From: Manihot esculenta
Taxonomy: Eukaryota > Streptophyta > Magnoliopsida > Malpighiales > Euphorbiaceae
DNA length: 64,000 nucleotides
Assembly: GCF_001659605.2 (NCBI RefSeq)
Contig: NC_035174.2
Location: 124,001-188,000 of the forward strand
Direction: 5' to 3'
Shown here piece after piece: positions 1 to 11,800 of the stretch. Every line of letters begins with the position of its first letter. Position 1 is the stretch's first letter. The position numbers and the translations under genes were made by a program. The notes under the pieces are model-generated. The model did no database searches. It saw nothing but the letters and a program-made list of their open reading frames with translations, and was not told the origin of the DNA.

Positions 1-660
1 TTGCCTTTTGCCTTTTCGGTTTAGGACATGTGGTGTGACCTCGGTCGTAAGCGTCATTTCACTTACTTATGGTTGCATTATCTTCTACGCCACATTCAAA
101 ACTTTGTCGGCTATTTCACTATATAAGAACACTTCTTTCTTCTGTTTGGCTCACAACAGTTTCTTATGGGAGAGAGAAATGGAGGTCTTTCTTTTTCTGT
201 TCCTGAGGGTAACCAAATCTATGTGGAGGATATCATCATGGTCTTCAAAGAGAAATTGAAGGTGGGTCTTCATGAAGGTGCAAGCATATTGCTTAGCTAT
301 GTGAATAGCAACCAGTCCGATTATAACGGCTTTTCGGTGCTACGACCTCTGGGACAGGGGCTGATTTGTGCAAGATTGATTCCGAGAGCAAGGCTAGGAA
401 GGTAGTTAGAGAGACAACTCTTCTTTTGGCCTTTCAGATGGCTCCCTCTCATAAGGTTGGATAGATTTTGAGAATTATGATGTAATAGAGACTTTTTATG
501 TAATAGGGACTTTATTCAAGTCCCTTTTTGACTCCTTGTAATCTTTTATAATGAAAATATATATTTCCTTTGTTGCCATCATTTTTGAAGAATGAAAGGG
601 GCTAAAGCATATCTTCTTTAACACTCATTTAGTCATAAAATAATTTTCAAAACATTTATT
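1..660. other. Unclassified promoter/LTR-like sequence at window edge
   Basis: A TATA-like CTATATAAG lies near 118-126 on the plus strand, followed by a 79-codon reading frame (166-405) that I do not recognise, and then an AT-rich stretch with an ATAATGAAAATATATA motif near 550 that resembles a plant 3' end. This could be part of an LTR of the decayed retroelement to the right or a small unknown gene. No terminal repeats or target duplication could be placed because the window starts here. Confidence 0.25.
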
Positions 661-849
661 AAAAATGAGATTAATGCCTGGGCCTATGGCTCGGTAGACT
701 ACTGTCTTTCCATCGTAAAACGCCTTGGGGGGGTTTTGTTAATAAGGATCTTTCACCTGATCTAGTTCTTTGTGCGACACCTTCATCCTTTGTCTTTTAG
801 AGGGCTCGTATATCCGCCTTTGTAGCTGTCTGGCACAGACAACTCGATT

Positions 850-1145
850 AATAAGACCAACACCTAAATTCGTGGTCTGGCGAGAGTCACCTCGTGGTCT
901 GGCCTGACGAAAACTGCCTTGTGGCCTTACTTAATGGGATCAATGCCCCAATGGTCCAGCAAAAACTGCCTTATAGCCTAGCCTTATTTAGTGGGACTAA
1001 TGCTCGAATGGCCTAGCGAAAACTGCCTTATGGCCTTGCTTAGGGGGACCAACACCCGAATAGTCTAGCTGATACAGCTTTATGACCTTGTTTAGTGGGA
1101 CCAACGCCCAAATGGCCTGACAAAAATTGCTTTATGGCTTGGCCT
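850..1145. repeat. Degenerate ~58-bp tandem array
   Basis: About four diverged units (starting near 905, 958, 1012 and 1066, with a weaker one before) share the core AAAACTGCCTTATGGCCTTG followed by TTAGTGGGACCAA and a GGCCTAGC-like end. The array sits just beyond the integrase end of the Tat-like element, where this lineage often carries tandem repeats between its coding region and 3' LTR. Spacing and homology were judged by eye. Confidence 0.7.
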
Positions 1146-1594
1146 AGAATGGGGAATGAATTTTCTAGATTACAGATGTTCCAGGAATGGGAAATGACTT
1201 GACCATCTAACTTGGCCAACTTATATGATCCTGGGTGAATAATCTTTGAGACTCTGCACGGTCCTTTCTAATTCTTGCCTAACTTACCAGACCCGGCACT
1301 GTGACCCGTTATATCTGTTATTTTAAGGACTACATCCCCTATATTGAAGGCGCGTGGCCTAATCTTACTATTGAATATTCTAGAAATCTTGTTTCTATAA
1401 ACTGCCATTCTGATTGCGGCCTTTTCTCGCAAAAATTCTACTTGGTCCAAATTGAATTGCATTTCTTCAGGATTCCTTGACATCTCAGGATATTATATCC
1501 TAAAGTTGCCTATTTTGATATCTACGGGAATGAATACCTCGACTCTATATATAAGAGAAAAGGACGTTTCTCCTATAGCTGTCCTGGAGGTGGT
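1145..1594 (-). pseudogene. Tat-like integrase C-terminal domain fragment
   Basis: The minus-strand frame contains REKAAIRMAVYRNKISRIFN, then KIRPRAFNIGDVVL and GKLGKN, a pattern typical of the integrase C-terminus in Tat-type Ty3/gypsy polyproteins. The longest clean run is 1268-1483. Neighbouring frames carry stops, including one in place of the Trp expected after GKLGKN. The fragment is cut at its N-terminal side by the Tekay-type element, whose target duplication GTGGT lies at 1590-1594. It is a dead remnant. Confidence 0.8.
1590..1594. repeat. Target-site duplication GTGGT (left copy)
   Basis: GTGGT directly precedes the TGTAACGACC terminus and recurs at 12983-12987 directly after ATTACA. 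This fixes both ends of the full-length element and proves one integration event into the Tat integrase gene. Confidence 0.93.
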
Positions 1595-3516
1595 TGTAAC
1601 GACCCGGAGACCGGACCGCTACCGGCGCTTGGATCCAGATCGGCTTAAGGCCGCCGGAACCCGTAGCAAGCCTGCTATGCATTCTGTAAGTCTGGTAAAT
1701 CCCATACATGATCAACAATTTCCATAAAAATTTGAAACTTTACATCTACCAAGCTTAAACTGTGCATGCACATTATCTCTGTAAACATAAAACCCCATAC
1801 TAAAGCCCTCATCAAATGCTCTAGTTGGGTCATTATTCCATACATTAAGCTTAGTCCTCAACATATATCATTATAAAACATAATAATATACATATCATGT
1901 ACAAAAAGGATCTACCAGTCTAGGGCCAAGCACAATTCTATCATCAATGTACATTACATGACTTTACATTATTTTCAATACATGTCCACTACCACTATTA
2001 CATAAGATTTTCTCCTGTAGCTATCCCATGCTAACTCTGGCCCTGCAAACCTAGGGGTTAAGGAGAGGGGTGAGCTACTAGACCCCAATGAGTAGAGTAC
2101 GAATAAAATCAATAAAACATGCCTCCATGAAATCACAAACAAGTCATATCAAGGATGAACTTGTCACCAATAGTCCTCATACATGTCAATAATGCCAGGG
2201 CATAGCATGGGCTTCTGGTCTTTCTCATAAAATAACAATAACACTATCATGTCAGTGGCGTAGAATGGGCCTCTGGTCTTTCTCTTACATGGTGCCAGGG
2301 CGTAGCATGGGCCTCTGGACTTTCTCATATAGTATGCCAGGGCGTAGAATAGGCCTCTGGACTTCCCACAAGGACTAAAGGATCATCCAACATTCATCCA
2401 CATCCATAACATATAATGCAATGCAACATATTCGTGAGTTCGAATGCAATACATCCTATATACACATGGCATTTATGATGCATGAGTCATGCTAAAACCT
2501 TGTATTTAATTGAAAACATAGTTCAGTTCTATTCACCTCTAGTAGACGCTGGAATACCTCTAAACCAGCTAACACTGAGGGCCTCCTTGGTTCCTCAGGT
2601 CTGAACCTACACAGGTGGACTCAAATGAGGTTCCGACATACTCTAACATAACTCTAACCATTCCCCCAAAAACCCCCTAAAACATCTCAAACATGCATAG
2701 AAAAACAAGCAAAAGAAGGCTGGACAGGGGTCTTTCGGCGGCACCTTCGGCGGCCGAACCCCTCTCAAGATCCGAAACTCATGCACTTTCGGCGACACCT
2801 TTGGCAGCCGAAAGTCCCTTCCAGATCCGAAAGTCCAAACTTTCGGGGGCGAGGTTCGGGGGCTGAAAGACCTTTCAGAGTCGAAAGTCACCCACCTTCG
2901 GTGGCATGTTCGGCGGCCGAAAAACCTTCAGGGGCGAGTTTAGGCGGCCAAAACAGCCTCTATAAGGGGTTCGGCGGCCGAACCTTGCTTCGGCGGCCGA
3001 ACCTGAGTTCTCCAAGAAGGCAGAACTCGGGTCAAACATGCATATTCAGCCTCCAAAACCTTACCACACACTCTCAACATGCAACCAACCTCTCCTAACC
3101 ATGCATATACCCTTATCCATGCATATAGGAGCTTAAAAACTAGTTCAAACTCCTCAAACACCATCAAAGCATCTCATATAGCACATGATCAATATATACT
3201 CCAACTTTTAGATCCACTCTAAACATGCCATAAAACTCTCTTAAACCCTTTCAAACATGCTTAAAACATAAAGGGAGGTGAGGATCCATGCTTACCTCTT
3301 GAAGATCGAGAGGATTGATGGTCCTAACTCAAAGATGTAGAGGAAAACGATCCAAAATCTCCAAGTCTTTCTTGGTCTTTTCCTTTTTAAAAACACATTT
3401 TGAAAAGCCTCTGTTTTACCCCTTAGGAAGGCTCCGACTTCCCTGAATCCCAGATTCCAACGGAGATTCCGCCGGAAAGTAGGAATTCCGATGCCGGGGT
3501 CTAGCCGGGTATTACA
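1595..3516 (-). repeat. 3' LTR of the Tekay-type element
   Basis: Begins TGTAACGACC and ends GGGTATTACA in window orientation; in element sense it runs TGTAATACCC (U3) to GTCGTTACA (U5). It contains a ~55-bp tandem block built on GCCAGGGCGTAG near 2190-2370 and a cluster of TTCGGCGGCCGAA-like palindromes near 2735-3000. It aligns throughout with the right LTR apart from small indels, for example a ~36-bp segment present near 12817-12853 but missing here. Confidence 0.93.
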
Positions 3517-3532
3517 TTCTTCCCCCCTTAAG
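3517..3532 (-). other. Polypurine tract
   Basis: The minus strand reads TAAGGGGGGAAGAA immediately upstream of the 3' LTR, the expected position and composition for the plus-strand primer of an LTR retrotransposon. Confidence 0.85.
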
Positions 3533-3629
3533 AACATTCGTCCCCGAATGTTCCTCTCTACCATATGCATACTATAACCATAACATGAACATAGCATAAA
3601 AACACAAAAGAAAACATAAACTCTAACCT

Positions 3630-6600
3630 CAAAAGAGGTAGGGGTATTGCTGGAGCATAGACTCCCGTGTCTCCCAGGTACACTCTTCAAGATTATGGTG
3701 GTTCCAAAGGACTTTCACCATCGGGATCTCCTTGTTTCTCAGCTTTCAGATCTGCGTGTCTAGAATCCGCACTGGCTGCTCAACATAGGTGAGATCACCA
3801 AGGATCTCTACATCAGGCTCACTAAGAACCTTGCCCGAATCTGACACGAACTTTCGTAGCATAGAAACGTGGAAAACCGGATGGATTCTTTCCATAGAAG
3901 CAGGTAAGTCTAACTTATACGATACATTCCCAATCTTCTGCAAGATCTCGAAGGGTCTGATGTACCGTGGAGCTAATTTACATTTCTTCCCAAAACGAAC
4001 CACCCCTTTCATTGGAGACACTTTGAGCAACACCAACTCACCCTCCTAAAACTCTAACTGCTTCCTGCAAACATCTGCATAGCTTTTCTGCCGACTCACA
4101 GCAGTTTTGATTCTTTCTCTGATCATAGGCACTACCCTGCTGGTGATTTCAATCAACTCAGGCCCAGCTAAGGACCTCTCTCCAACTTCTTCCTAGCAAA
4201 CAGGTGACCTGTACTTCCTCCCATAAAAAGCTTCATATGGAGCCATCCCTATGCTAGCATGATAGCTGTTATTGTAGGCAAACTCCACCAAAGGTAGATG
4301 CTGCCTCCAAGTACCGCCAAAATCTAGCACACACATTCTGAGCATATCTTCAATAGTCTAGATGGTCCTCTCTGACTGTCTGTCAGTCTGTGGATGGAAA
4401 GCAGTGCTAAAGTCCAACCTTGTGCCCATCGCATTCTGCAGACTCTGCCAAAACCTGAAGGTGAACTGGGGTCCTCTATCAGACACAATTGAAACAGGAG
4501 CCCCATGCAACTTGACCACCTCATCAACAAATACCTAGGCCAACTTGTCTACAAAGTAGCCACTCCTGACAGGGATGAAATGAGCAGATTTGGTCAGTCT
4601 GTCTATAATCACCCATATGGAGTCTAGTCTGTTAGATACTGCCGGTAACCCCACTACAAAATCCATAGCTATATTCTCCCATTTCCACTCTAGAATCTGT
4701 AGTGGGTTAAGCATTCCAGTCGGCTTCTGATGTTCCAGTTTCACCCTCTGACATACCTCGTAAGCTGACACAAACTGTGCCACCTCTCTCTTCATGGCTG
4801 GCCACCAATAAATTCGTTTCAAATCCTGGTACATCTTGGTGGCTCCAGGGTGAACACTGTACCTGGCACTATGAGCTTCTCTCATAATGTCTCCTTTTAG
4901 GCTCACATCATCTGGTACACATAACCTGGTGCCATAGCGGAGGATCCCTTTGTTGTCAAATCTGAATTCACCATTACTGCCTGACTGAACAGTTCTGGCA
5001 ATCTTTACCAACTCTGGGTCCTCGTGCTGTTTCTGAGCCACCTGCTCCAGAAATACAGGCGTCACTCTCATCTGAGCGATCAATGCACCTGTACCAGACA
5101 ACTCTAACTGCAACCCCTCATTAAGGAGCTTATAGAATTCTCTCACCACCGGTCTTCTCTCTACTGCAATGTGGGATAAACTGCCAAATGATTTTCGACT
5201 TAGGGCATCTGCCACAACATTTGCCTTACTCGGATAGTACTGAATTGTACAATCATAGTCACTAAGCAGTTCTACCCATCTCCTCTGCCTCAAATTCAAC
5301 TCTCTCTGACTCAAGATGTACTGCAAGCTTTTATGATCTGTAAAGATCTCACATTTAACCCTATAAAGGTAATGCCTCTACATCTTGAGTGCGAAGATCA
5401 CAGCTGCCATCTCTAGGTCATGTGTAGGATAATTCATCTCATGCTTCTTTAACTGCCTAGAAGCATAAGCAATTACCCTCTCATTCTGCATCAATACACA
5501 ACCTAGTCCCACTCGGGATGCATCACAAAACATTGTGAAGTTTGCATTGCTAATAGGCAGAGCTAACATCGGTGCTGAAGTCAACCTTTTCTTGAGCTCT
5601 TCAAAACTTTCTTCACATTGGTCAGACCACACAAAAGTCTGATTCTTCTTGGTTAGTCTGGTCATAGGAGCAGCAATCTTAGAGAAGTCCTGAATGAACC
5701 TCCTGTAATAGCCTGCCAAACCTAGAAAACTCTTAACCTCTGACACTATCGTGGGTCTCGGCCAGTTGGCTACAGCTTCTATCTTCTTGGGGTCTACTTC
5801 AATGCCTTGGTCTGATACAACATGCCCCAAGAAAGAAATACTCCTTAACCAGAACTCACACTTGGAGAACTTGGCATACAAGCCATGCTCCCTCAAGGTC
5901 TGCAACATTAGCCTCAGATGATGGGCATGCTCCTCTGCATTCCTGGAATACACTAAAATATCATCAATGAAGACAATAACAAAGTGGTCCAGATACTGAC
6001 TGAAAACTCTGTTCATGAGGTCCATGAATGCTGCAGGGGCATTAGTTAACCCGAACGACATCACTAGGAACTCATAATGCCCATATCTGGTCCTGAAAGC
6101 TGTCTTTGGCACATCCTCTTCCCTGATTCTCAACTGATGATACCCAGATCTGAGATCTATTTTGGAAAAACAACCTGCTCCTGCTAGTTGATCAAATAGA
6201 TCGTCGATCCTGGGTAAAGGATACCTGTTCTTGGTAGTGACCTTGTTCAACTGCCTGTAGTCGATAAAAAGTCTTAAGGATCCATCCTTCTTCCTTACAA
6301 ACAGAACTGGAGCGCCCCAAGGTGAGGTACTCAGTCGGATGAAACCCTTATCTACCAACTCTTGCCATTGCTCTTTTAACTCTTGCAACTCTGCTGGTGC
6401 CATCCTGTAGGGAGGGATAGAGATCGGTCTGGTTCTAGGCATGACTTCTATTTCAAACTCTATCTCCTTTACAGGTGGTAGTCCTGGAAGCTCGTCTAGG
6501 AAAACATTTGGAAATTCCCTGACTACGGGCACTGAGGCGGGCTCACTAACCTGACTGTCAAGCTCTCTCACATGAGCTAAAAACCCCTGACAACCCCTCT

Positions 6601-7080
6601 TAAGCAACCTATGAGCCTGCAGGGCTGATATTAAACCTCTAGGCATACCCCTCCTGTCTCCTCTGAAGACAAACACTGATCCATCCTGATCTCTGAACCT
6701 GACTACCTTGTCTCTACAGTCCAAGGTAGCATCATGAGCGGATAGCCAATCCATCCCTAGAATGACATCAAAATCCGTCAAATCTAGAATCACAAGGTCG
6801 GCTGGAAGGCATTGTCCCTCAATGAACACAGGACTAAACCGACAGATTGACTCTGCTACTGATGGATCACACTTGGGCCCACTGACCCAAAGGGGACACT
6901 CTAACCCAGAAGCCATCAAACCCACTCTCTCTACGGCTCTCGGTGCAATAAAGGAATGAGAAGCACCAGGGTCCAATAAAGCATACACATCAGAACACCC
7001 AATGATGAGATTACCTGACACCACAGTGTTTGATGCGTTAGCCTCCTGCTGTGTCAGAGTGAAGATCCAAGCTGGAGCTG
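3630..7080 (-). pseudogene. Tekay-type pol: protease-RT-RNase H-integrase-chromodomain, decayed
   Basis: Minus strand. The main clean frame (7024-5378) holds the retropepsin motif [11 protein letters not shown], the conserved DVILGMDWL, and a complete RT with FIDDILVYS at its catalytic centre. RNase H (NFTMFCDAS and on) is broken by a TAG where a Trp codon is expected near 5376. It resumes at 5326 with VADALSRK, then the integrase zinc domain ([11 protein letters not shown]), the core (MDFVVGLP) and, at 4036-3746, the PVFHVSMLRKF segment. A TGA precedes a chromodomain-like tail (KEIPMVKVLW ... CTWETRE) ending near 3630. One zinc-binding Cys of the HHCC motif appears as Tyr (FVSAYEVCQ). Several further stops lie in the integrase. 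The protein is not functional as read. Confidence 0.92.
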
Positions 7081-7093
7081 ATGGACCTTCACC

Positions 7094-8600
7094 TCAGGAA
7101 CCTGCTGAAGAAGAGGCTGCTCCTCTCCCTCTGCCTCTACTACTGCCCTGAGTCATGGCTGGAGCTACTGGCTGAGCCATACTGCCTGGAGCTGTCTGCT
7201 GGAACGGTGCCGTAAAAGGCGCCATCGGACACTCCCGAGCCATGTGTCCCTCCTGCCCACACCTGAAGCAGGCTGTAGTCCCAAATCGACACACTCCCTT
7301 GTGCAGCTTACCGCACCTCACACACTCTGCACCACCTGAACCTGAGCTCGAGCCACTCCTTAAACCTAGACCTGACTTCAACTTATTCCAGAACTTGTTC
7401 TTCTTGACCTTTGTCTTACCCCATCTCTTACTGCCTGAAGCTGCTGCTGCACTCTGAGAAGAGGGATCTAGCTTTCCCCCACCTGGGGTCTTGGAACCTG
7501 AAGACTGTGCCCCTGACTGCTTCACTGTCCCCTGAATAATGGCACTAGCCTCCATTTTTCTAGCTGCATCCACTATGACGTGGAAGCTTTCCCTCTCTGC
7601 TGCTAGGATCAGGGAGGAATACTTGGGATGAAGCCTCATGGTATACCTCTTTGCTTTCTTCTGATCTGAATCATAAGCCTGACCCGCATATTGCAACAAC
7701 TCCAAGAACTTATCAGTGTATTCATCTACACTCATATCCTCAGACTACCTCAACTACTTAAACTCTATTATCTTCAGCTCTCTGGAGCTATCTGGGAAAG
7801 CCCACCCAGCAAATTCATTAGCAAACTCCTCCCAAGACATACTTTCCAACCGAGGGTCCACATAGTTATTAAACCACTCTTTTGCTTTCTTGCACTTCAA
7901 AGTGAACCCCGCCATCTGAATGGCTCGAGTATCATCTGCCCCCAGCTCATCTGCTATCATTTTCACCGTTTTCAGATACTCAAATGGATCACCTCCTATT
8001 TTGAACTTAGGAGCATCCAGTTTTAAGTAGTCTGTCGTCTTTACCTTGCTCCTCTCCGGCGAGCTAGGTTTAGGTGTTGGGATAACAGGGATAACAGGAA
8101 CAACTGGTTCTGCTGGTGGCGGAGGAGGTACAACACTTCATGGATAAGGAGTTGCTGGACTTGGGAAAAAGGGTGAGGGTGGATACATAGGGTGATATGG
8201 GTTAAAGCTAGGGTAATCCGATGTACCTCCCATCGAATACCTTGGGCCCTGAAAGAAAGGCTGATATTGGGGTGGATAACCAAACCCCGAGGCCTGAGCG
8301 CCTCCTTGAGACTATCCCATACCCTCCTTAGACATGCCAACACCCACACTTCCTTCTCTCTGATACACATCCATAGCCTCCCTCACTTCCTCAGGCTCTT
8401 CACCCTGCACTGTTCCTCTTCTGCTTGCATCAAAAGACCTTCTAGGGTCCCTTGATGTACCTTCTCTGCTTGTCCTGCTAGACCTTGCCCTTAGCAAAGC
8501 AGGGGGACGGGCATCCATGCCCTCATCCACTGGTGGAACTCCAGTCAATCGTGCAGATCGACGAGTACCTCGCATTCTGAATTCTGAAAACACAACCATG
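7094..8600 (-). pseudogene. Tekay-type gag, decayed
   Basis: Minus strand, read from an ATG-proximal region near 8560 with RGTRRSARLTG to the C-terminal SRGRGRGAASSSAGS at 7094. The capsid-like retrotransposon gag domain spans about 7990-7600 (GDPFEYLKTVKMIADELG, then KEWFNNYV and SMSWEEFANEF). A CCHC zinc knuckle CFRCGQEGHMAREC lies near 7270-7230, preceded by another Cys pair. In-frame stops interrupt the reading at about 8312, 8138 and 7754-7745. Gag would form the cytoplasmic particle that packages the element RNA. Here it is broken. Confidence 0.88.
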
Positions 8601-8820
8601 CACATAAACATTAGCATCATATGGTCCATATGAAAACACATGAACCCCATAACATACAGAGCATATCATGAATGCACATGCAAAACGTCATGGCATTTCA
8701 CATCAGCAGCAAGACAGGACTCTACATCCTATCCTAGTGGACATGATTGATCCTATTGTGCTTGCGCTTCTATGATATCTATAAGCCCAACACTCTTTAG
8801 GTCCGACCATATGAATCTAG

Positions 8821-8833
8821 GGCTCTGATACCA
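8821..8833 (-). promoter_or_regulatory. tRNA-iMet primer binding site
   Basis: The minus strand reads TGGTATCAGAGCC, complementary to the 3' end of plant initiator methionine tRNA, three bases inside the 5' LTR. This position and sequence identify the start site of minus-strand reverse transcription and confirm that the element runs right to left. Confidence 0.95.
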
Positions 8834-8836
8834 ATC

Positions 8837-11800
8837 TATAACGACCCAGAGACCGGACCGCTACCGGCGCTAGGATCCAGATCGGCTTAAGGCCGCCGGG
8901 ACCCATAGCAAGCCTGCTATGCATTCTGTAAGACTGGTAAATCCCATACATGATCAACAATTTCCATAAAAATTTGAAACTTTACATCTACCAAGCTTAA
9001 ACTGTGCATGCACATTATCTCTGTAAACATAAAACCCCATACTAGAGCCCTCATCAAATGCTCTAGTTAGGTCATTATTCCATACATTAAGCTTGGTCCT
9101 CAACATATATCATTATAAAACATAATAATATACATATTATGTACAAAAAGGATTTACCAGTCTAGGGCCAAGCACAATTCTATCGTCAATGTACATTACA
9201 TGACTTTACATTATTTTCAATACATGTCCACTACCACTATTACATAAGATTTTCTCCTGTAGCTATCCCATGCTAACTCTGGCCCTGCAAACCTGGGGGT
9301 TAAGGAGAGGGATGAGCTACTAGAGCCCAGTGAGTAGAGTACAAATAAAATCAATAAAACATGTAACGACCCCAAAATGGACCGTCACCGGCGCTAGGAT
9401 TCAGGTCGGCTTAAGGCCGCCAGAACCCGTAGCAAGCCTGCTATACTCTCTGTGTACCTGTAAACCTCATACATGATCATACATTTTTCTGTGAAAATAA
9501 AAACTCTTTTCTCTGTACCAAGGCTTAACCTGTGCATGCACTATCTCTGTAATCTGTACTCTGTACTCTATACTCTGTACCCCTGACTAGAGCTTGCTCT
9601 AGGTGGGTTATCTCATACCTGTTAAGCCTGGTTTTTCACATACAGTAAAACATATATACATATCCAGATCATGTACCAAACATACATCACTAAGTCAAGC
9701 ACATTTCTAACTTTATACACATCTCTTACATCTCTTTAATTTTACATGTCCACTCTAAGCTATTACAACGCTCTTTACTCTTTCTGTTCTTTGCTGGACT
9801 GTCCCTGTACACGGTATACTAAACCTGCAAAACTGGGGTTAAGGGAGTGGGATGAGCTCTATAGCCCAGTGAGTAGAACAGTAATACATCTCAGTAAAAT
9901 ATGATCTCATGGAATGCACCATAACACAGACAAGCCACATCAAGAGTAAACCTGTCACCACATAGTCCCAGTAACTCTGTGCCAGGGCGTAGAATCGAGC
10001 ACCTGGTCTTCCTGTCATATATGTATATGTGTATATAACACCTTTGTACTTACCATTGCCAGGGCGTAGTCAAAGGCTCCTGGACTTCCTGTCTGAGACT
10101 ATTGGATCATTCAGCATTCACTCACATCATCAAATAACGATGCAATGCAACATATTCGTGAATACTAATGCAATCAACCTATGGCATAATCATGATGCAT
10201 GAGATATGCTAAAAGCAGTTTATGTGTCAATTAAAAGTCATAAGTTTAGTTCCACTCACCTCTGGCTAACTGGACTGACTCTGCAGGCTCTGAAAACTCG
10301 GGAGCAGAACTCACTGCTGCTCTCTCTGGTTCCTCTGGTCTGTTAGATACAGATAAACTCAAATGAGGGACTAAACTACCGTATGAACAACGCTATTAAA
10401 TGCCCCAAGAATCCCTTAAAACTCACTCAACTATCCATGCAAAGCATGCAAGAGAAGGCTGGACAGAACACTTTCGGCGGCAGGTTCGGCGGCCGAAAGT
10501 CCTCTCCAGAGACGAAACTCAAGCACCTTCGGCGGCCGAACTTTCACTTTCGGCTACCGAACCCTTTCGGGGGCCAAAAGGCACGCCAGAGACGAAAGTC
10601 TCTAACCTTCGGCAGCACCTTCGGTGGCCGAATCCCCTAAACAGAGCCGAACATCAAAACGCTCGAGGGCAAGCTGTGGCAGCCCAAGCCACCATGCAAG
10701 AGGTTTGGCGGCCGAATGCACCTTCGGCTGCCGAACCTGAGTTCATCCAGAACTCAGCCCCGATGGCAAACAAGCTTCTCCATCCCTTCAACCTCTCACA
10801 ACATGCATACTTCAACTCCTCTCCACACATATACTCAAGTATATGGACAAAGGGGTCCAAAACTACCTAAAACCCCAACAAACACATCAAACAGAACACA
10901 CAATCATGCTGTCATGCATAAACCATCAAAAACATCCCTTTTTACCCTAGCATGCATCATCTCTAACCAAACCTCTCTAGAACTGCTATAAACCATTAAA
11001 ACAAAGTCAAGATCTTCACGTACCTCCTATAAACAAGAAGATGAACGATCTGAACAAAGAAAATGGATCAACTTCTCTTCAAACTCATAAACACTCAAAA
11101 CTAAGCTTTTTCATTTCAAACCTTCAAAAACCTTAGAAACACAATAAACCTTTGCATGAGCTGCTAAAAGGTTTGCAGATAAGTCATGGGGAACGTGGCC
11201 AAACTTCTGGCAATAAGTTGGAGCTAACACCTGTCCAAAATGCTGACTAAGGATTGCACAATAGCTGGCTGAGCAACTCAGCTTCGGCTGCCGAATCGCA
11301 TGCAAAACCATGCAACATTCGGGGGCTGAACCTGAACTGCGGAAGCCGAACATTGGGCACTTTCTGCGGCCGAACTTACCTTCGGCGGTCGAACGTGGCA
11401 AAAGTCCCCATGGACTTTTCTCTTCACAAAACATAAATCCTACCCTTCTAGAGATTTCCAACACCCCGGACTCCACCGGAAAGTAGAATTCCGATGCCGG
11501 ACGCTAGCCGGGTATTACAAAACATGCCTCCATGAAATCACAAACAAGTCATATCAAGGATGAACTTGTCACCAATAGTCCTCATACATGTCAATAATGC
11601 CAGGGCGTAGCATGGGCTCCTGGTCTTTCTCATAACATAACAATAACACTATCATGCCAGTGGCATAGAATGGGCCTCTGGTCTTTCTCTTACATGGTGC
11701 CAGGGCGTAGCATGGGCCTCTGGACTTTCTCATATAGTATATCAGGGCATAGAATGGGCCTCTGGACTTCCCTCAAGGACTAAAGGATCATCCAACATTC

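Noticed and set aside
2781..3098. Open frames over the LTR palindrome arrays (also 10400-10870, 12048-12467, 14601-14918, 49479-50035)
   Set aside because: They appear on both strands of every LTR copy, consist of repeats such as FGGR/SAAE from the GGCGGCCGAA units, and have no constant start or end. They are composition artefacts.
6762..6959. Plus-strand ORFs antisense to pol and gag (also 7242-7457, 7691-8026, 16851-17117)
   Set aside because: Shadows of the minus-strand retrotransposon genes. No independent support.
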